Position numbers and translations under genes: made by a program. Of a stretch of 64,000 nucleotides of DNA, positions 25,500 to 38,900 are shown in pieces. Source of the stretch: Cyclina sinensis (taxonomy: Eukaryota; Mollusca; Bivalvia; Venerida; Veneridae); assembly GCA_012932295.1 (NCBI GenBank), contig JAAONU010000001.1, positions 25,582,550 through 25,646,549 of the forward strand, read 5' to 3'. Every line of letters starts with the position of its first letter. Within the stretch, counting starts at the first letter, position 1. The notes under the pieces were generated by a model, which saw nothing but the letters and a program-made list of their open reading frames with translations, ran no database searches and was not told the origin of the DNA.

Positions 25500-26700
25500 G
25501 ATCATGAATAGTACTCACTAAAGCTTGTTCGTAAATACTTTACACTAAAGCTTGTTCATGAATACTAGGTTCTAAAGCCTGTTCATGATGGTATATACTT
25601 AAACTTGTTCATCAATAGTATACACTAAGCTTGTTCATGAATACTAGGTTCTAAAGCCTGTTCATGATGGTATATACTTAAACTTGTTCATGAATAGTAT
25701 ACACTAAATCCATTTCATATTTAATACAAATTTAAGCTTGTTCGTGAATATTATACACTAAAGCTTGTTTGTGAATAGATGGACAGAAGCTTGTTTATGA
25801 AAAGTAAATACTAAAATCCAGTTCATGAATAGTATATACTCAATGTTTTCCATGAATAGTATACACTTAAACTTGTTCATGAATACTAGGTTCTAAAGCC
25901 TGTCCATGAAGGTATAAACTTAAGATTGTTAATGAATAGTATACACTAAATCCAGTTCATATATAGTACAAACTTAAACTTGTTCGTGAATATTATACAC
26001 TAAAGCTTGTTCGTGAATAGTATGGACTGAAGCTTCTTTATGACAAGTAAATACTAAAATCCAGTTCATGAATAGTATATACTCAATGTTTTCCATGAAT
26101 AGTATACACTAAAACTTGTTCATGAATACTAGGTTCTAAAGCCTGTCCATGAAGGTATAAACTTAAGATTGTTAATGAATAGTATACACTAAATCCAGTT
26201 CATATATAGTACAAACTTAAACTTGTTCGTGAATATTATACATTAAATTTTGTTCATGAATAGTATGGACAGAAGCTTGTTTATGAATAGTAAATACTAA
26301 AATCCAGTTCAAGAATAATATTTACTCAATGTTGTTTATGAATAGTATGCACCAAAGCCTGTTTATGAATAGTATACACTAAAAGCTTGTTTTTGAATAG
26401 TATTTTCTAAAACAAATATTCACTTAAGTTTGTTAATTATAATATTCACTTAAGATTGTAATGAGTAGTATACAAGCTTGTTCATGAATAGTATACACTA
26501 AAGCTTTTTCATGAATAGTATGCACTAACACTTGTTCATGAAGAGTATACATTAAAGAATGTTCATAAGTAGTATGCACTAGCATTTGTAAATGTAAAAT
26601 ATTTAATTAAAAAGGGAGAAGTGAAAATAATGAAACATTTAAGCTAAAATAAGTTTACATACATACTAACACTTGTTCATGAATAATATTTATTTAGATT
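25500..26700. repeat. Decayed ~29-bp tandem array with ~243-bp higher-order unit
   Basis: Units of the type ACTAAAGCTTGTTCATGAATAGTATAC recur about 40 times with much divergence. A higher-order block including GAATACTAGGTTCTAAAGCC recurs 243 bp apart (25881 and 26124), and a related block occurs near 25560 and 25640. It ends about 265 bp upstream of the P450 start codon. Confidence 0.85.
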
Positions 26701-26965
26701 AAAGATAATCGAAGTCGATGAAGTATTTTTATTCAAAATTAAATACATGTAAGGCGCAACTGAAAATACATGGAAATTATAACAGAAAAGTGTTAAAAAA
26801 ATTGTTCATAATATATTGACCATCCCTTGGAGCTTTACGGGTATTATTTAGCAAGATAATTATCCTTCGTTTGCCTCACTGCTAAATCCAGTAAGGACAA
26901 GCAATTATTGATTTTAAATGCAAATACTTATATTTGGTAGAAATTACAATATAAATGCGCACAAT

Positions 26966-29900
26966 ATGGAAATATTTGGATGGTTTTGGTTGTCGTGGCA
27001 GCTGCTGATACTGGTGCTGACTCTACTGGCAATGTAAGTAGATAATTTCGTAACACTCGTTGTGATATATCAAAATACAAACATACTTGTTATTGTAAGA
27101 GTATTTGTGTTTGGAAAACCCAGACCCATGGTAATTTCTTTTTTACATTTTCAAGCATTTACGCGGAATTTAGAAACAAGTTCTGTCGATGGTAATTGAC
27201 TGGTTAACTTACCAGTTACTGCGCTGTCGATGGTAGCTGATTGGTTAACTTACCCGTTATTGCGCTGTCGATGGTAGCTGACTGGTTAACTTACCAGTTA
27301 GCTTTCGATGGCAGCTGATTGGTTAACTTACCAGTTATTGCGCTGTAAAGAAGGAAGAGACCATTTCTACATACATTTTGTCATTTGCACTTTTTCAATT
27401 TAATTTTTTTTAGAAAAAAAATGTCTTATTGTTTTGATATTCCTGTCCTGCAAACATATTGACATTAATTTCCTGTAGCATCAACGCAAGTAAATGTATT
27501 GCCTAAAAGTATTAAAAAGCTCTTTACAATTCAAATTGAGCTTTACAATTTAAATAAGCCTGATAATTTAAAGCAGAGCTTTACAATTTGATTTCAGCTT
27601 TCTCTACCGTCACTTTACGTCACTGAGGCGCTTGGGTATTTCTGGTCCAACGCCGTTGCCAGTGTTTGGAAATCTACTGGAACAGTTTCTGAGAGTAAAC
27701 AAACTTTCCATTTTTGTTAAGTTCTCATATTTCATGTTTGTCTGTTTTATGCTTCTTTTCTTATTCCGTCAAGCCAAAAGTAGCCCAATCTTCAATCTTA
27801 CATGTGGATTCATGAATGTTGAAGGTTCTCGATTTAGACGACTTAGTTTTGTAATGCCAGCATTGACATTAACAACAAAGTTTTTATTTAACAATATTCT
27901 GAAATAGTAAATCTGAAGTAAAATTGTAATCATTACGTCTTGATGGAATGTTTCCGAAATTTTCTAATATGGTGGTAGTTCATCTGTTCTTTCTTATTTT
28001 GTCCCCCTTTTCTACCCAGGGCATTGAGAAGACAGATAAGGAATGGATACAGAAATACGGAAAGGTTTTTGGGTAAGTCGTAATAAAGACATTGTAGAAT
28101 GAGTACGTTTCAAGTAAGATGAAAAGGAATGGATACAAAAGTACGGAAAGGTTTTTGGGTAAGTCGTAATAAAGACATTGTAGAATGAGTACGTTTCAAG
28201 TAAGATGAAAAGGAATGGATACAAAAGTACGGAAAGGTTTTGGGGTAAGTCGTAATTAAGAGATTGTAGAATGAGTACGTTTCAAGTAAGGTTGTATATC
28301 TGAACGGACCCATATATCTAAAAGAACGCACATGTGTATCTGTAATATTATTTGAAATTGATTTCGAATATCTCGGACACATATATAAAGGAATATTTTA
28401 CACGAATATGTTTTTGTGACGAATGAAGAGTCGGTTCAGTTACGCCTAATATGTGGCTTTTTATCGATCAAAATTCCCTTTTAATGCTCTAGTAGGCAAA
28501 GGTTTTTTCAAGGTGACCTTATGTGATGGGGGATTGTTCGTCGTCTTCCCTCGTTAACATTTTAAGTTAAAAAAACTTTTTTTCTCCACGATAAAAATTG
28601 TTGAAACTTGACCAGAGTATTCATCCCAAAAAAGCCCTAATAAGGCAGTTAAAAGAAACCCATTATATACAGAACTTTGCATGGTATGGTAACTAGAAGG
28701 CAAGTCGTCTTGTCCTACATTGTAAGGCACAGAGCCCTGAAATAAGGTATGTCTAGTTAAACTTTACAAAGATTTCTAAAATTATGCTCTACGCATGATT
28801 ATTAGCCCGGCTCAGAGGGTCACGGGTTTTACATAATGATGTAAAATTTGAAAATATCTAAAGAATTAAACATTGTGTGAAACTATTACATTTTTGGAGT
28901 AAACTAGCGTGTAGGGAAATTTTTCAAAGATTGCTACATTATGTCTCTGGTGTCAGTTTTGGTTACGCTATTTGTTTTTAACAGAGTTTAATAGAAAAAT
29001 AATAAAGAGTCTTCTTGTCTGAAATCTGAAGGGGTGAGAGGTGTTACAAGTATATCAGGCATTCAGCATCGTTCTGTAATGACTTTTGAAGAGTCTTTCA
29101 AGTATGCCAATTAATCCGTCCAAAAGGTTTATTTGTTGGAACGTAAGTTCCTTTGAAAAGGTGTTCTCAGGTCAGGGTCTGAGGGTCCTAATGGCGCTAC
29201 TGATTTTTGTTGTAGATATCTCCTTTATCTTTCTTTTTCTTTCTTTTTTAGCTCACCTGAGTGAATGCTCAGGGTGAGCTATTGTGATCGCTGGATGTCC
29301 GTCGTTTGTCGTCTGTCTGTCTGTCCGTCGTCTGGTTGTTCACATTTGCATTGTGTATGTGATAGAGGCTGTATTTTTCATTGGATCTTTATGAAACTTT
29401 GTCAGAATGTTTGTCTTGATAAAATCTAGGTTGGGATTGTATATGGGTCATCTGGGGTCAAAAACTAGGTCACGGAGTCCAGACTAAGAAAAACTTTGTG
29501 TAAGCGATAGAAGCTGTATTTTTCATCCGACTTTCCTAAATTTGGTCAGAATGTTTGACTTGATGAACTCTAGGATGGGATTGAAGATGGGTCAATTGAG
29601 GTCAAAAACTAGGACACAGGGTCAAATCTAAGAAAAACCTTGTGTATGCGATCAAAGCTGTATTTTTCTTCCGATTTTCCTAATATGTGGTCAGAATGTT
29701 TGTCTTTATAGTATCTAGGTTGGGATTGTATATGGGTCATCTGGGTTCAAAAACTAGGTCATGGGGTCAAATCTTAGGAAAACCTTGTGTATAAAATAGA
29801 AGCTGTATTTTCCATTCGATTTTCCTAATATTTTGTCAGAATATTTGTCTTGATGAGTTCGAGGTTGGGATTGAATATGGGTCATCTGGGGTCAAAAACT

Positions 29901-32900
29901 AGGTCACGGGGTCAAATCTTAGAAAAAGCTTGTGTATGCGATAGAGGCTGTATTTTTTATTGGATCTTTATGAAACTTGGTCAGAATGTTTGTCTTGATG
30001 AAATCTAGGTTGTATATGGATCATCTGGAGTCAAAAACTAGGTCACGGGGTCAAATCTTAGAAAGGCTTGTGAATGCGATAGAAGCTGTATTTTTCTTCC
30101 GATTTTCCTATTTGGTCAGAATGTTTGTCTTGATAAAATTTAGGATGGGATTGTATATGGGTAAAAAAATAGGGCACAGGACCTATTCTGAGAAGACCTT
30201 CTATTCAGCTAGAACAATGAAACATTAGATAATTTTGCATGCAGATTAAATCTTTGACCGTGGATGATCTTGGCCTTGACCTACTTACTTACATTCTGAT
30301 TTTTGATGTTTCGGTGCAATGATTCTCAGGTGAGCGATATAGGGCCATCTTGTCCCACTTGTTTTTCTCTTTACGCAAAGCTGATACTTTGAACTTTTAC
30401 GGATTAAATTGAACACATGACTTTTTCCTAAAGCAAAAAGTTATGCTCTATTATAAAAACTGTTTTAGTTTCCAACTATGGCTCTGACGACTCCAATTTT
30501 ATGCCCCCAAAGGGAGGCATATAGTTTTTGAACTGTCCGTCCGCCAGTCCGTCCGTCAGTCCGTCCGAAAACTTTATCATTGGCAATAACTTTCTTATTA
30601 GTAAGTGGATTTACTTCATACTTGGACACAACACCCCTTTGGACAAGACCTTTCAACTGACCTATATTTATTTGACCTTGACCTCTGAAGGACCTTTACC
30701 TTGAAGATCCAATTGTCCAAAAACTTTAACATTAGCAATAACTTATTTATTAGTAAATGGATTTACTTCATACTTGGACACAACATCCCTTTCGACAAGG
30801 CCTTCCCATTGACCTATATTTGTTTGACCTTGACCCCTGAATGACCTTTACCTTGAAGATCAAATTGTCCAAAAACTTCAACATTGCCCATAACTTCCTT
30901 ATTAGTAAGTGGATTTACTTCATACTTGGACACAACATCCCTTTGGACAAGACCTTCCCACTGACCTTTAATTATCTGACCTTGACCCCTGAATATCCAA
31001 TTGTCCAAAAACTAATATTTGGCCATAACTTCCAAATTTGTAATTGGATACACTTCATACTTAAACACAACACCCCTTTGGACAAGGCCTTCCCACTGAC
31101 CTATATTTGTTTGACCTTGACCCCTGAATGACCTTCACCTTAAAGATCCAATTGTCCAAGAACTTTAACATTACCCATAACTTCCTTAAAAGTAAATGGA
31201 ATTACTTCATACTTGGACACAACCACCTTTGAATAAGACCTTCCCATGACCTATATTTTTTTTACCTTGACCCCTGAATGACTGGTTCTCAGCTCAAAGG
31301 TCAAAGCACCACGTTCGGGGGCATTGTCATCTTACAGTGACAGTTCTCGTTTAAGAATCAATTGAAAAAAACTACTTTCATGTTTCGAGAACATTCTTGT
31401 TTTCAGATACTACAATGGCTACAAACCAGTAATTGCTATAACAGACCCCGAGATCCTGAAGTCAGTTCTAGTAAAAGACTTTCAGAACTTCACAGATAGA
31501 CCTGTAAGTTTGTTGTATAGTAATTTAGAGAAACAAGTGCGCATTCAAACTTTTTCATTCTACCATCAAGCTTCCTGCACACTTGCTAGATCTATATCCG
31601 TTTATAGAAAGTTTGTGTATTTTAAACTATTCGCTTTGCAGTCAGTATTCGCTCTTTTTAACTTAGTTGTTTTTCAATTGCGCAGTATTTTTTAATATAA
31701 GATTTAAGCTTTTTTTAACTTGTACTCTTCTTTATATGTTTAAAGATGTTACAGAATTCTACTTTATGTTTTTTATATTCATGAACTACATACTGTTAAA
31801 AGACCAGAAAATATATTTCGTCAGAAATCGAAGAAATATTTTTTAATGTATTACAGCATTCTAATAACCTACCCAAACTAATGTTAGACGGACTATTTTT
31901 TATGGAGGGACGCACTTGGAAAAGGACAAGAAATATTATTACGCCGACATTCAGTGCAGGCAAACTGAAAAATGTAAGTATGCTTCTATTTTGTTTTGTC
32001 TTACAAATTGACCTTCTTGTTCATCCGACTATTCATAATCTTTAAAATTTTGAAAAGTATGTCGCACAAAATATATAATACAAGCGAATCTCTGCTTAAT
32101 GGAAATTAAGTAACCTATTTTACTTGATATGACGAAAGCATGGCGGCATTAGCTATCGATCATATACATTTTTAAAGATGAATTAAGTATCAATCATTAG
32201 TCTTATCATACTCGATAAATTCCATTAAAAAACAATATATGACCAATAACTGATATTTGTCGTCACAAATATGCTTACAGCAGTCTGTTTAAAGGAAAAA
32301 AAACTTAAAAGGACAGTTCAGTCCTGAAACCGCCACTTGGTTCATGTGATTGACATGTTAGTACAGAAGCCGGGATATACTCGAAACTCGTGTTATTATT
32401 CTATCATTTTCTCTTTCATCACTATCTCAGTTTAAGTTATAAATCATTCTTGTTCCTTTTGTTTCAGGTTCTACCAATTATAAACAAGTGTGCAGAAACG
32501 CTTTCAAATAAGCTGGCCGACATTGTCGGGAAAGATGTAGATATACGGAAGTAAGTGTGATGTCAATCGTTAATTTCACGTGAAAGTTGTGCATAGAAAT
32601 TGATCCGATTGAATGAATTCTGACGTATTTTTAATTGAACGGTAATTGAGTAAATGGCCGAAATCTACCATAAATATGATACAGTTAAAATCAAATTGTT
32701 GTTGTTGTTGTTTAAATCAAACTAGTGATAAACAAGTTGGCTTTCTTTAAAAAGTAAGCCAAAGAGAGGTCAGCAGCTGTCACCACTGAAAGAATGAATC
32801 TACTTGTTTCCAAGATCATTTTGAATTTTTTAAACGTTCTGTGACTTAAATAATTATAAAAACTAGTGACCTAACTATTATTAATAGTTAATACCTTATT

Positions 32901-35900
32901 AGGCAAAATGACCGAAACTGACTATAATTTAGTTATTTCAAATGTTTTTTTATAGTGGCGTATCTATCATTTAAATAAATGAAACAAATTAAGATAACCT
33001 CATGTATTTCATACCTTGTAGAATCTTGGGGATCTTCTTATAAGCTCCTAAGGCATTACTCCCCCCTCTTTTACAACAATGCATGTAGTTGTTGAAACCA
33101 TAACTCCCATGTTAAGCTGCTGCTTTTTTTAGGCTTATCAAGTTTAGTTTTCCTTTTCAAGCTTTTATTACACATTTCTTAGTCCAAATATTTTACAAAA
33201 TAATCAGCGATAGTATCTGTTAAGCTGGACTAAATATTAAAAGGGCGTAAATTTGATCCAAATCGAGGAAATGGACTTGTCAAAAATGCTCTGAAATTCG
33301 TAAAAAATATTTACCATTTTTTCATGACCATGGCTAAATATTAACTGGTTCAACAGGCTGATGAGTTTCTCAGAAAGAAATGCATTTTAGAACTTGTAGT
33401 TTTTTAAAAAGTAGCATGCATTATAAGAAATGCATCCCTATAATTGTATTTTTTTGTGTTTAGTTAAAGGAATACAAAATTATTCTGTACGTTCTGTTCA
33501 TAATGGGCCGTTTTAACCATAGCCGTTTTAATCATGGGCCGTTTTGACCCGATGTTAAATTTTGGTTTCGTTTAAATAAATTCGTATTTTGATTCCGAGC
33601 ATGCGCATAACTATCTTTGTAGACTGGTTTTCATGATTTTAGGCTTAATATGAGATCATTAACTAAAATTTGATACGCAAAAATGGATGCCGCCAGCAAT
33701 TAAAGCCAACACTGTGGAGAGGTCTGATGACCTCTCCAATGAGTTCTGAACTGTTTTTAAGGGACGATTTTAAAAGATTGGACAAATGGAAAAAAAACGT
33801 AAGGTCGTTCAGTGTGGCATGGTTTTCACGTCTTTTTAGTTACTTCATTGATATTGTTTCTAACTTACTTAAGTAAAAAAGATTTCAACAAAGAAAAATA
33901 AATTAAATTTTCAGAGTTTTCACACATTTCACCATGGACACCATTGCCTCCACGGCGTTTGGTATCGACATAGACTCACAGAAACAACCAGATGACCCTT
34001 TTGTGAAAAATCTGGAACCGATTTTCAAGATCAATCCGTTCGCGCGGATACCTATAATTCTTACAGGTAAACTAATAGAAAGGATATGTTTTTTTTCTGG
34101 CGTGTTTTTATTATCGTGCCAGCTCGACAATCTTCGGAATTTTGAGTAACCATGTGGGAAATCGGGCACATATATACACCACAAATCTAATATATGTAAC
34201 AACAGAGGCTAAAATAGTTCCTTGTGGGAAATCGGGCACATATAAACACCACAAATCTTACATATGTAATAGTAGAGGCTAAAATAGTTCAGTGTGGGAA
34301 ATCGGGCACATATATACACCACAAATCTAACATATGTAACATATGTAACAGCAGAGGTTAAAATAGTTCCAACGTGTCTTCTTATTACTTTATAGGGAAG
34401 TTTCGTAAGGAATCACTAATGACGACAATTTGGCAAAACGTACATCCTAAAAAAATAAACGCTTTAAATATAAACACTGTCATACTGTTTAAACGTTCAC
34501 AGTATTGTCGGCATTTTTTTGTGTCTTTGCGACCATTGCAGACCATGTTCAGGGCAGTTTGGTCTGCACTGTTCGCTTTTCTGTCGGTAAGTTTTAATAA
34601 ATTCTGGTTCCCTGAAAATGATAATAGGTCCGTCAAAGTTTAATGATGGACTTGTCAATTTCAGTATTAAAGCGAAAAATATCCGAATAAATCCGTTTCT
34701 TACGTAAGGTGCAGGAGCCGGACTCGAAATTAGTTTTAAGCGGAAAGACGTTCCTTGTTGTTTCCCTGTTGGATATATATTGAATTAAAACATTAGAAAT
34801 AAGTCAAAACGAGTAAAACTCACTGTAGTATTCATTCTCAGCTGGGTAAAATGAGGTATATGTGGCTGAGTAGTCTTACCCCAAGGATGCATCTTGTGCT
34901 CCGGCTGGGATTCGAACGAGATTTTTCAAGAATGATAATAAAAAAGTCATGAGAAAAGGTTTCTTATTGGAACATTTTCCCTAACTTCGTGCGTCGCCTT
35001 TCGGCTTTCGTTTCAGACCAGAGAACGCATGTTGTGATAAAGCAGCTAGGACATTAAAATCGATGCATTTAATTTTATTAATTATTTTAGAAACAATTCT
35101 AGTACCTTGACATGTAATTAGCGATTTCCTGATGTGTTCTGGGAGAATGATGATTTGTAAAACTTTCTGCTGGTGAAGAACCCTAATTTTGACCTAAAGA
35201 AAATAATTAATAATAAACAATTAAATAGTCTTTTTCCGAATTTTGGGAAGACTTTCTCAGATGCTGAATTTAAAAATAATTGCTATGATATTTTATATAT
35301 TGTAGCCGCGGTGCCAGTTCTAGGAAAGCTCATGTATAAAGTAGGTATCACCTCATGGCCTTCAGAAAGTGTTCGGTTCTATGAGGAAACTGGAAAAGCT
35401 CTCATCAGGGAACGGAGAACTTATAAAATGGTGAAATGCTTTCATTGGCTTAATAATCACTTCGTTGATTAATATTGACATAAACTATTGACAAGTCAGC
35501 AGAAATCAGTTTCTTAATGTTTTCCGGTGATCGTAATATTCATAAACTGTGATGACGAAGGAGATCGCCCGCTAACCATAGTATTTAGACCACTAGATGT
35601 TTACCGGCTGAAGATATCTTTACTAAAAATTGCAACACCGCCTTCTATGAAATATTTCTAATAGACATGAAGTTGAAATAAAACAGAAGAAAAATACAAA
35701 TATTATAATGTAATCGTCAAAGTACTGTTTTATAATGTTATCGTATAATACTGTGTAAGCACAATAGAGAAAATTACGCTTCACAAAATGTTTTAGTTTC
35801 CCTGTCAAGAAAATAATAAGCTTTCAAGTGTCGTTGTGTAAATGCATTATTTATTACCGACATTATTTGATCATTTATTTCAGCTTTTGGTTCGTTTTTC

Positions 35901-38900
35901 AGAGCAAGGTTGATTTCCTTCAGATGTTGATGAATGCCGAATTTGACGAAACTAAGGACGAGTATATACACAACGATTCTACGTTTTCAAATGGCAAACC
36001 AACACACACAACAGCTAGTAAGTTAATGAAACAACATTTTCTGAGAACATACCGATACCTATAGAAGTCAGACAGGTTAAGGTAATTCAAACTTTAGCCA
36101 TACCGATACCTACAGAAGTCAGTGAGGTTAAGGTTATTCAACGTTTAGCCATACCGATACCTACAGAAGTCAGACAGGTTAAGGTTATTCAACGTTTAGC
36201 CATACCGATACCTACAGAAGTCAGACAGGTTAAGGTTATTCAATGTTAAGCCATACCGATACCTACAGAAGTCAGACAGGTTAAGGTTTTTCAATGTTAA
36301 GCCATACCGATACCTACAGAAGTCAGACAGGTTAAGGTAATTCAACCTTTAGCCATACCGATACCTACAGAAGTCAGACAGGTTAAGGTTATTCAATGTT
36401 TAGCCATACCGATACCTACAGAAGTCAGACAGGTTAAGGAAATTCAAACTTTAGCCATACCGATACCTACAGACGTCAGTCAGGTTAAGGTTATTCAATG
36501 TTAAGCCATACCGATACCTACAGAAGTCAGACAGGTTTAATTTTATTCAACGTTTAGCCATACCGATACCTACATAAGTCAGACAGGTTAAGGTAATTCA
36601 ACCTTTAGCCATACCGATACCTACAGAAGTCAGTCAGGTTAAGGTTATTCGACGTTTAGCCATACCGATACCTACAGAAGTCACACAGATTAAGGTAATT
36701 CAACAGTTAGCCATACCGATACCTACAGAAGTCACACAGGTTAAGGTAATTCAACAGTTAGCCATACCGGTACCTACAGAAGTCACACAGGTTAAGGTAA
36801 TTCAACAGTTAGCCATACCGATACCTACAGAAGTCAGTCAGGTTAAGGTTATTCGACGTTTAGCCATACCGATACCTACAGAAGTCACACAGGTTAAGGT
36901 AATTCAACAGTTAGCCATACCGATACCTACAGAAGTCACACAGGTTAAGGTAATTCAACCTTTAGCCATACCGATACCTACAGAAGTCAGTCATGTTCAG
37001 GTTATTCAACGTTTAGCCATACCGATACCTACAGAACTCAGACATGTTAAGGTTATTCAACCTTAAGCCATACCGATACCTACAGAAGTCAGACAGGTTA
37101 AGATAATTCAACCTTTGGCCATACCGATACCTACAGAACTCAGACATGTTAAGGTTATTCAACCTTAAGCCATACCGATACCTACAGAAGTCACACAGGT
37201 TAAGGTAATTCAACCTTTAGCCATACCGATACCTACAGAAGTCAGTCATGTTCAGGTTATTCAACGTTTAGCCATACCGATACCTACAGAACTCAGACAT
37301 GTTAAGGTTATTCAACCTTAAGCCATACCGATACCTACAGAAGTCAGACAGGTTAAGATAATTCAACCTTTGGCCATACCGATACCTACAGAAGTCAGAC
37401 ATGTTAAAGTAATTCAAAGTTTTACAAGGCGTGTGTTTTTATCCCCCCGCCAAAGGCGGAGGGGATATAAAAAATGGTCTCCATCCTTGCATCCGTGCGT
37501 CCGTCCAAATTTTGTCCGGAGCATAACTCCAAAAGTACTTGATCGATTTTCTTCAAACTTCATACAATGACAGGGCACATTAGGCGGAAGTGCAGTGTGT
37601 AAGAACAGTAACTTCACCTTGTCTACTTTCAGAGTTATTCCCCTTTATCTGATTTACTTAAAACGTTTTGTCCAGAGCATATCTCCAAAAGTACTTGAGG
37701 GATTTACTTGAAACTTAATACACTGACAGAGCACATGGAAAGGAAGTGCACTGTGTAAGAACAATAACTCTACCTTGCCTACTTCAAGAGTTATTCACCT
37801 TTATCAGATTTACTTGAAAAATAATTTCCAGAGCATAACTCCTAAAGTACTTGAGGGATTTTCTTCAAACTTAATACACTGACATAGGACATTGGTAGGA
37901 AGTGCATTGACAAGAACAATAATTCTACCTTGCCTTTTTTTGAGGGATTTTCTTCAAACTGCATACGCGCATTATTACATTTAGGTTTTGAAAGTACAAC
38001 CTTCAGGTAACTTCTTTCCGGCGGGGGGATTAACCATGTGTAACATGGCTCTTGTTTCGCTTGGCTTTAAACTTGTCTATCGTACGCCGATTTGAAAATA
38101 CGTACCATCGACTTTCGGGTTTAGAATACACTTTGGTCCCCGGACCACTATCCTTTAGAAACGTTGTTTTTTGCCTTTGAAAATAGTCCTTGATTTTGTT
38201 TGGCAGAATTGAGTGATGATGAGATAAACGCTCAGGCATTTGTATTCTTTCTCGCTGGTTACGAAACGACGGCCAGTTTACTGAGATACGCCGCTTACGT
38301 TCTTGCTCTGCATCCCGAGTTAGATGAGAAAATGTACGAGGAAATACAAGAGAATGTGGGACAGGTAACATTTTTCCAAGGTTTCTAATTTTCTTTATCG
38401 CGTTGGTCATTTTGGATTTCCCTAATGCCAGCATTGTTGGCAGTTTATGCCTGAAGTGCCAGATTTAATATTTGGTTACTGGCCCGGATTCCAAAGGGTC
38501 AGAGTGGCATGGGGGCGTGGTTATGTTAAATCTCAACCACTACCAGGTTGTGCCTCAAACTCTAGTACTCAAGGTTCTGGATATGGGCCATATTTGTTAG
38601 CAGACAGGTCTCAACTTGTATTGATAAAGAGTACTCACTCTTATTTAACTTTGTTGAGCTTCTGTTAGGGTTATTTAGAAAGGTGACTTTGTAATAACGT
38701 GCTGTTAAGTGTGGGCTTTTTTCTCTTATTAAAATATGGTACGGTTTATGCTTAATGCAAATGAAGTTTCTTTTTTTTTCAGAAGAATTATCACAATAAG
38801 GATACGTTTTAAAGAAAATGGTGAACATTTATGCAACTAAATATTTTTTGAAACACAATTTTTAATATACTGGTATTAAAGACAGTCTGTCCAACTTTAC

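Larger units (their letters stand above)
17422..26965. other. Intergenic region between EFA6/PSD-like and P450 genes
   Basis: No recognised gene. The named repeats are listed separately. 18300-19640 and 20110-21530 show nothing identifiable. Confidence 0.5.

Noticed and set aside
28127..28295. Extra P450 exons from copies 2 and 3 of the 86-bp repeat
   Set aside because: They carry a donor but no acceptor, and inclusion would break the frame.
35173..35305. Upstream extension of the P450 exon 8 frame
   Set aside because: It is in frame by chance; the acceptor TATATATTGTAG at 35305 restores the phase left by exon 7 and the upstream residues do not fit a P450.
37013..37213. 66-codon minus-strand frame with CRYRYG repeats
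   Set aside because: A product of the 50-bp intronic array.
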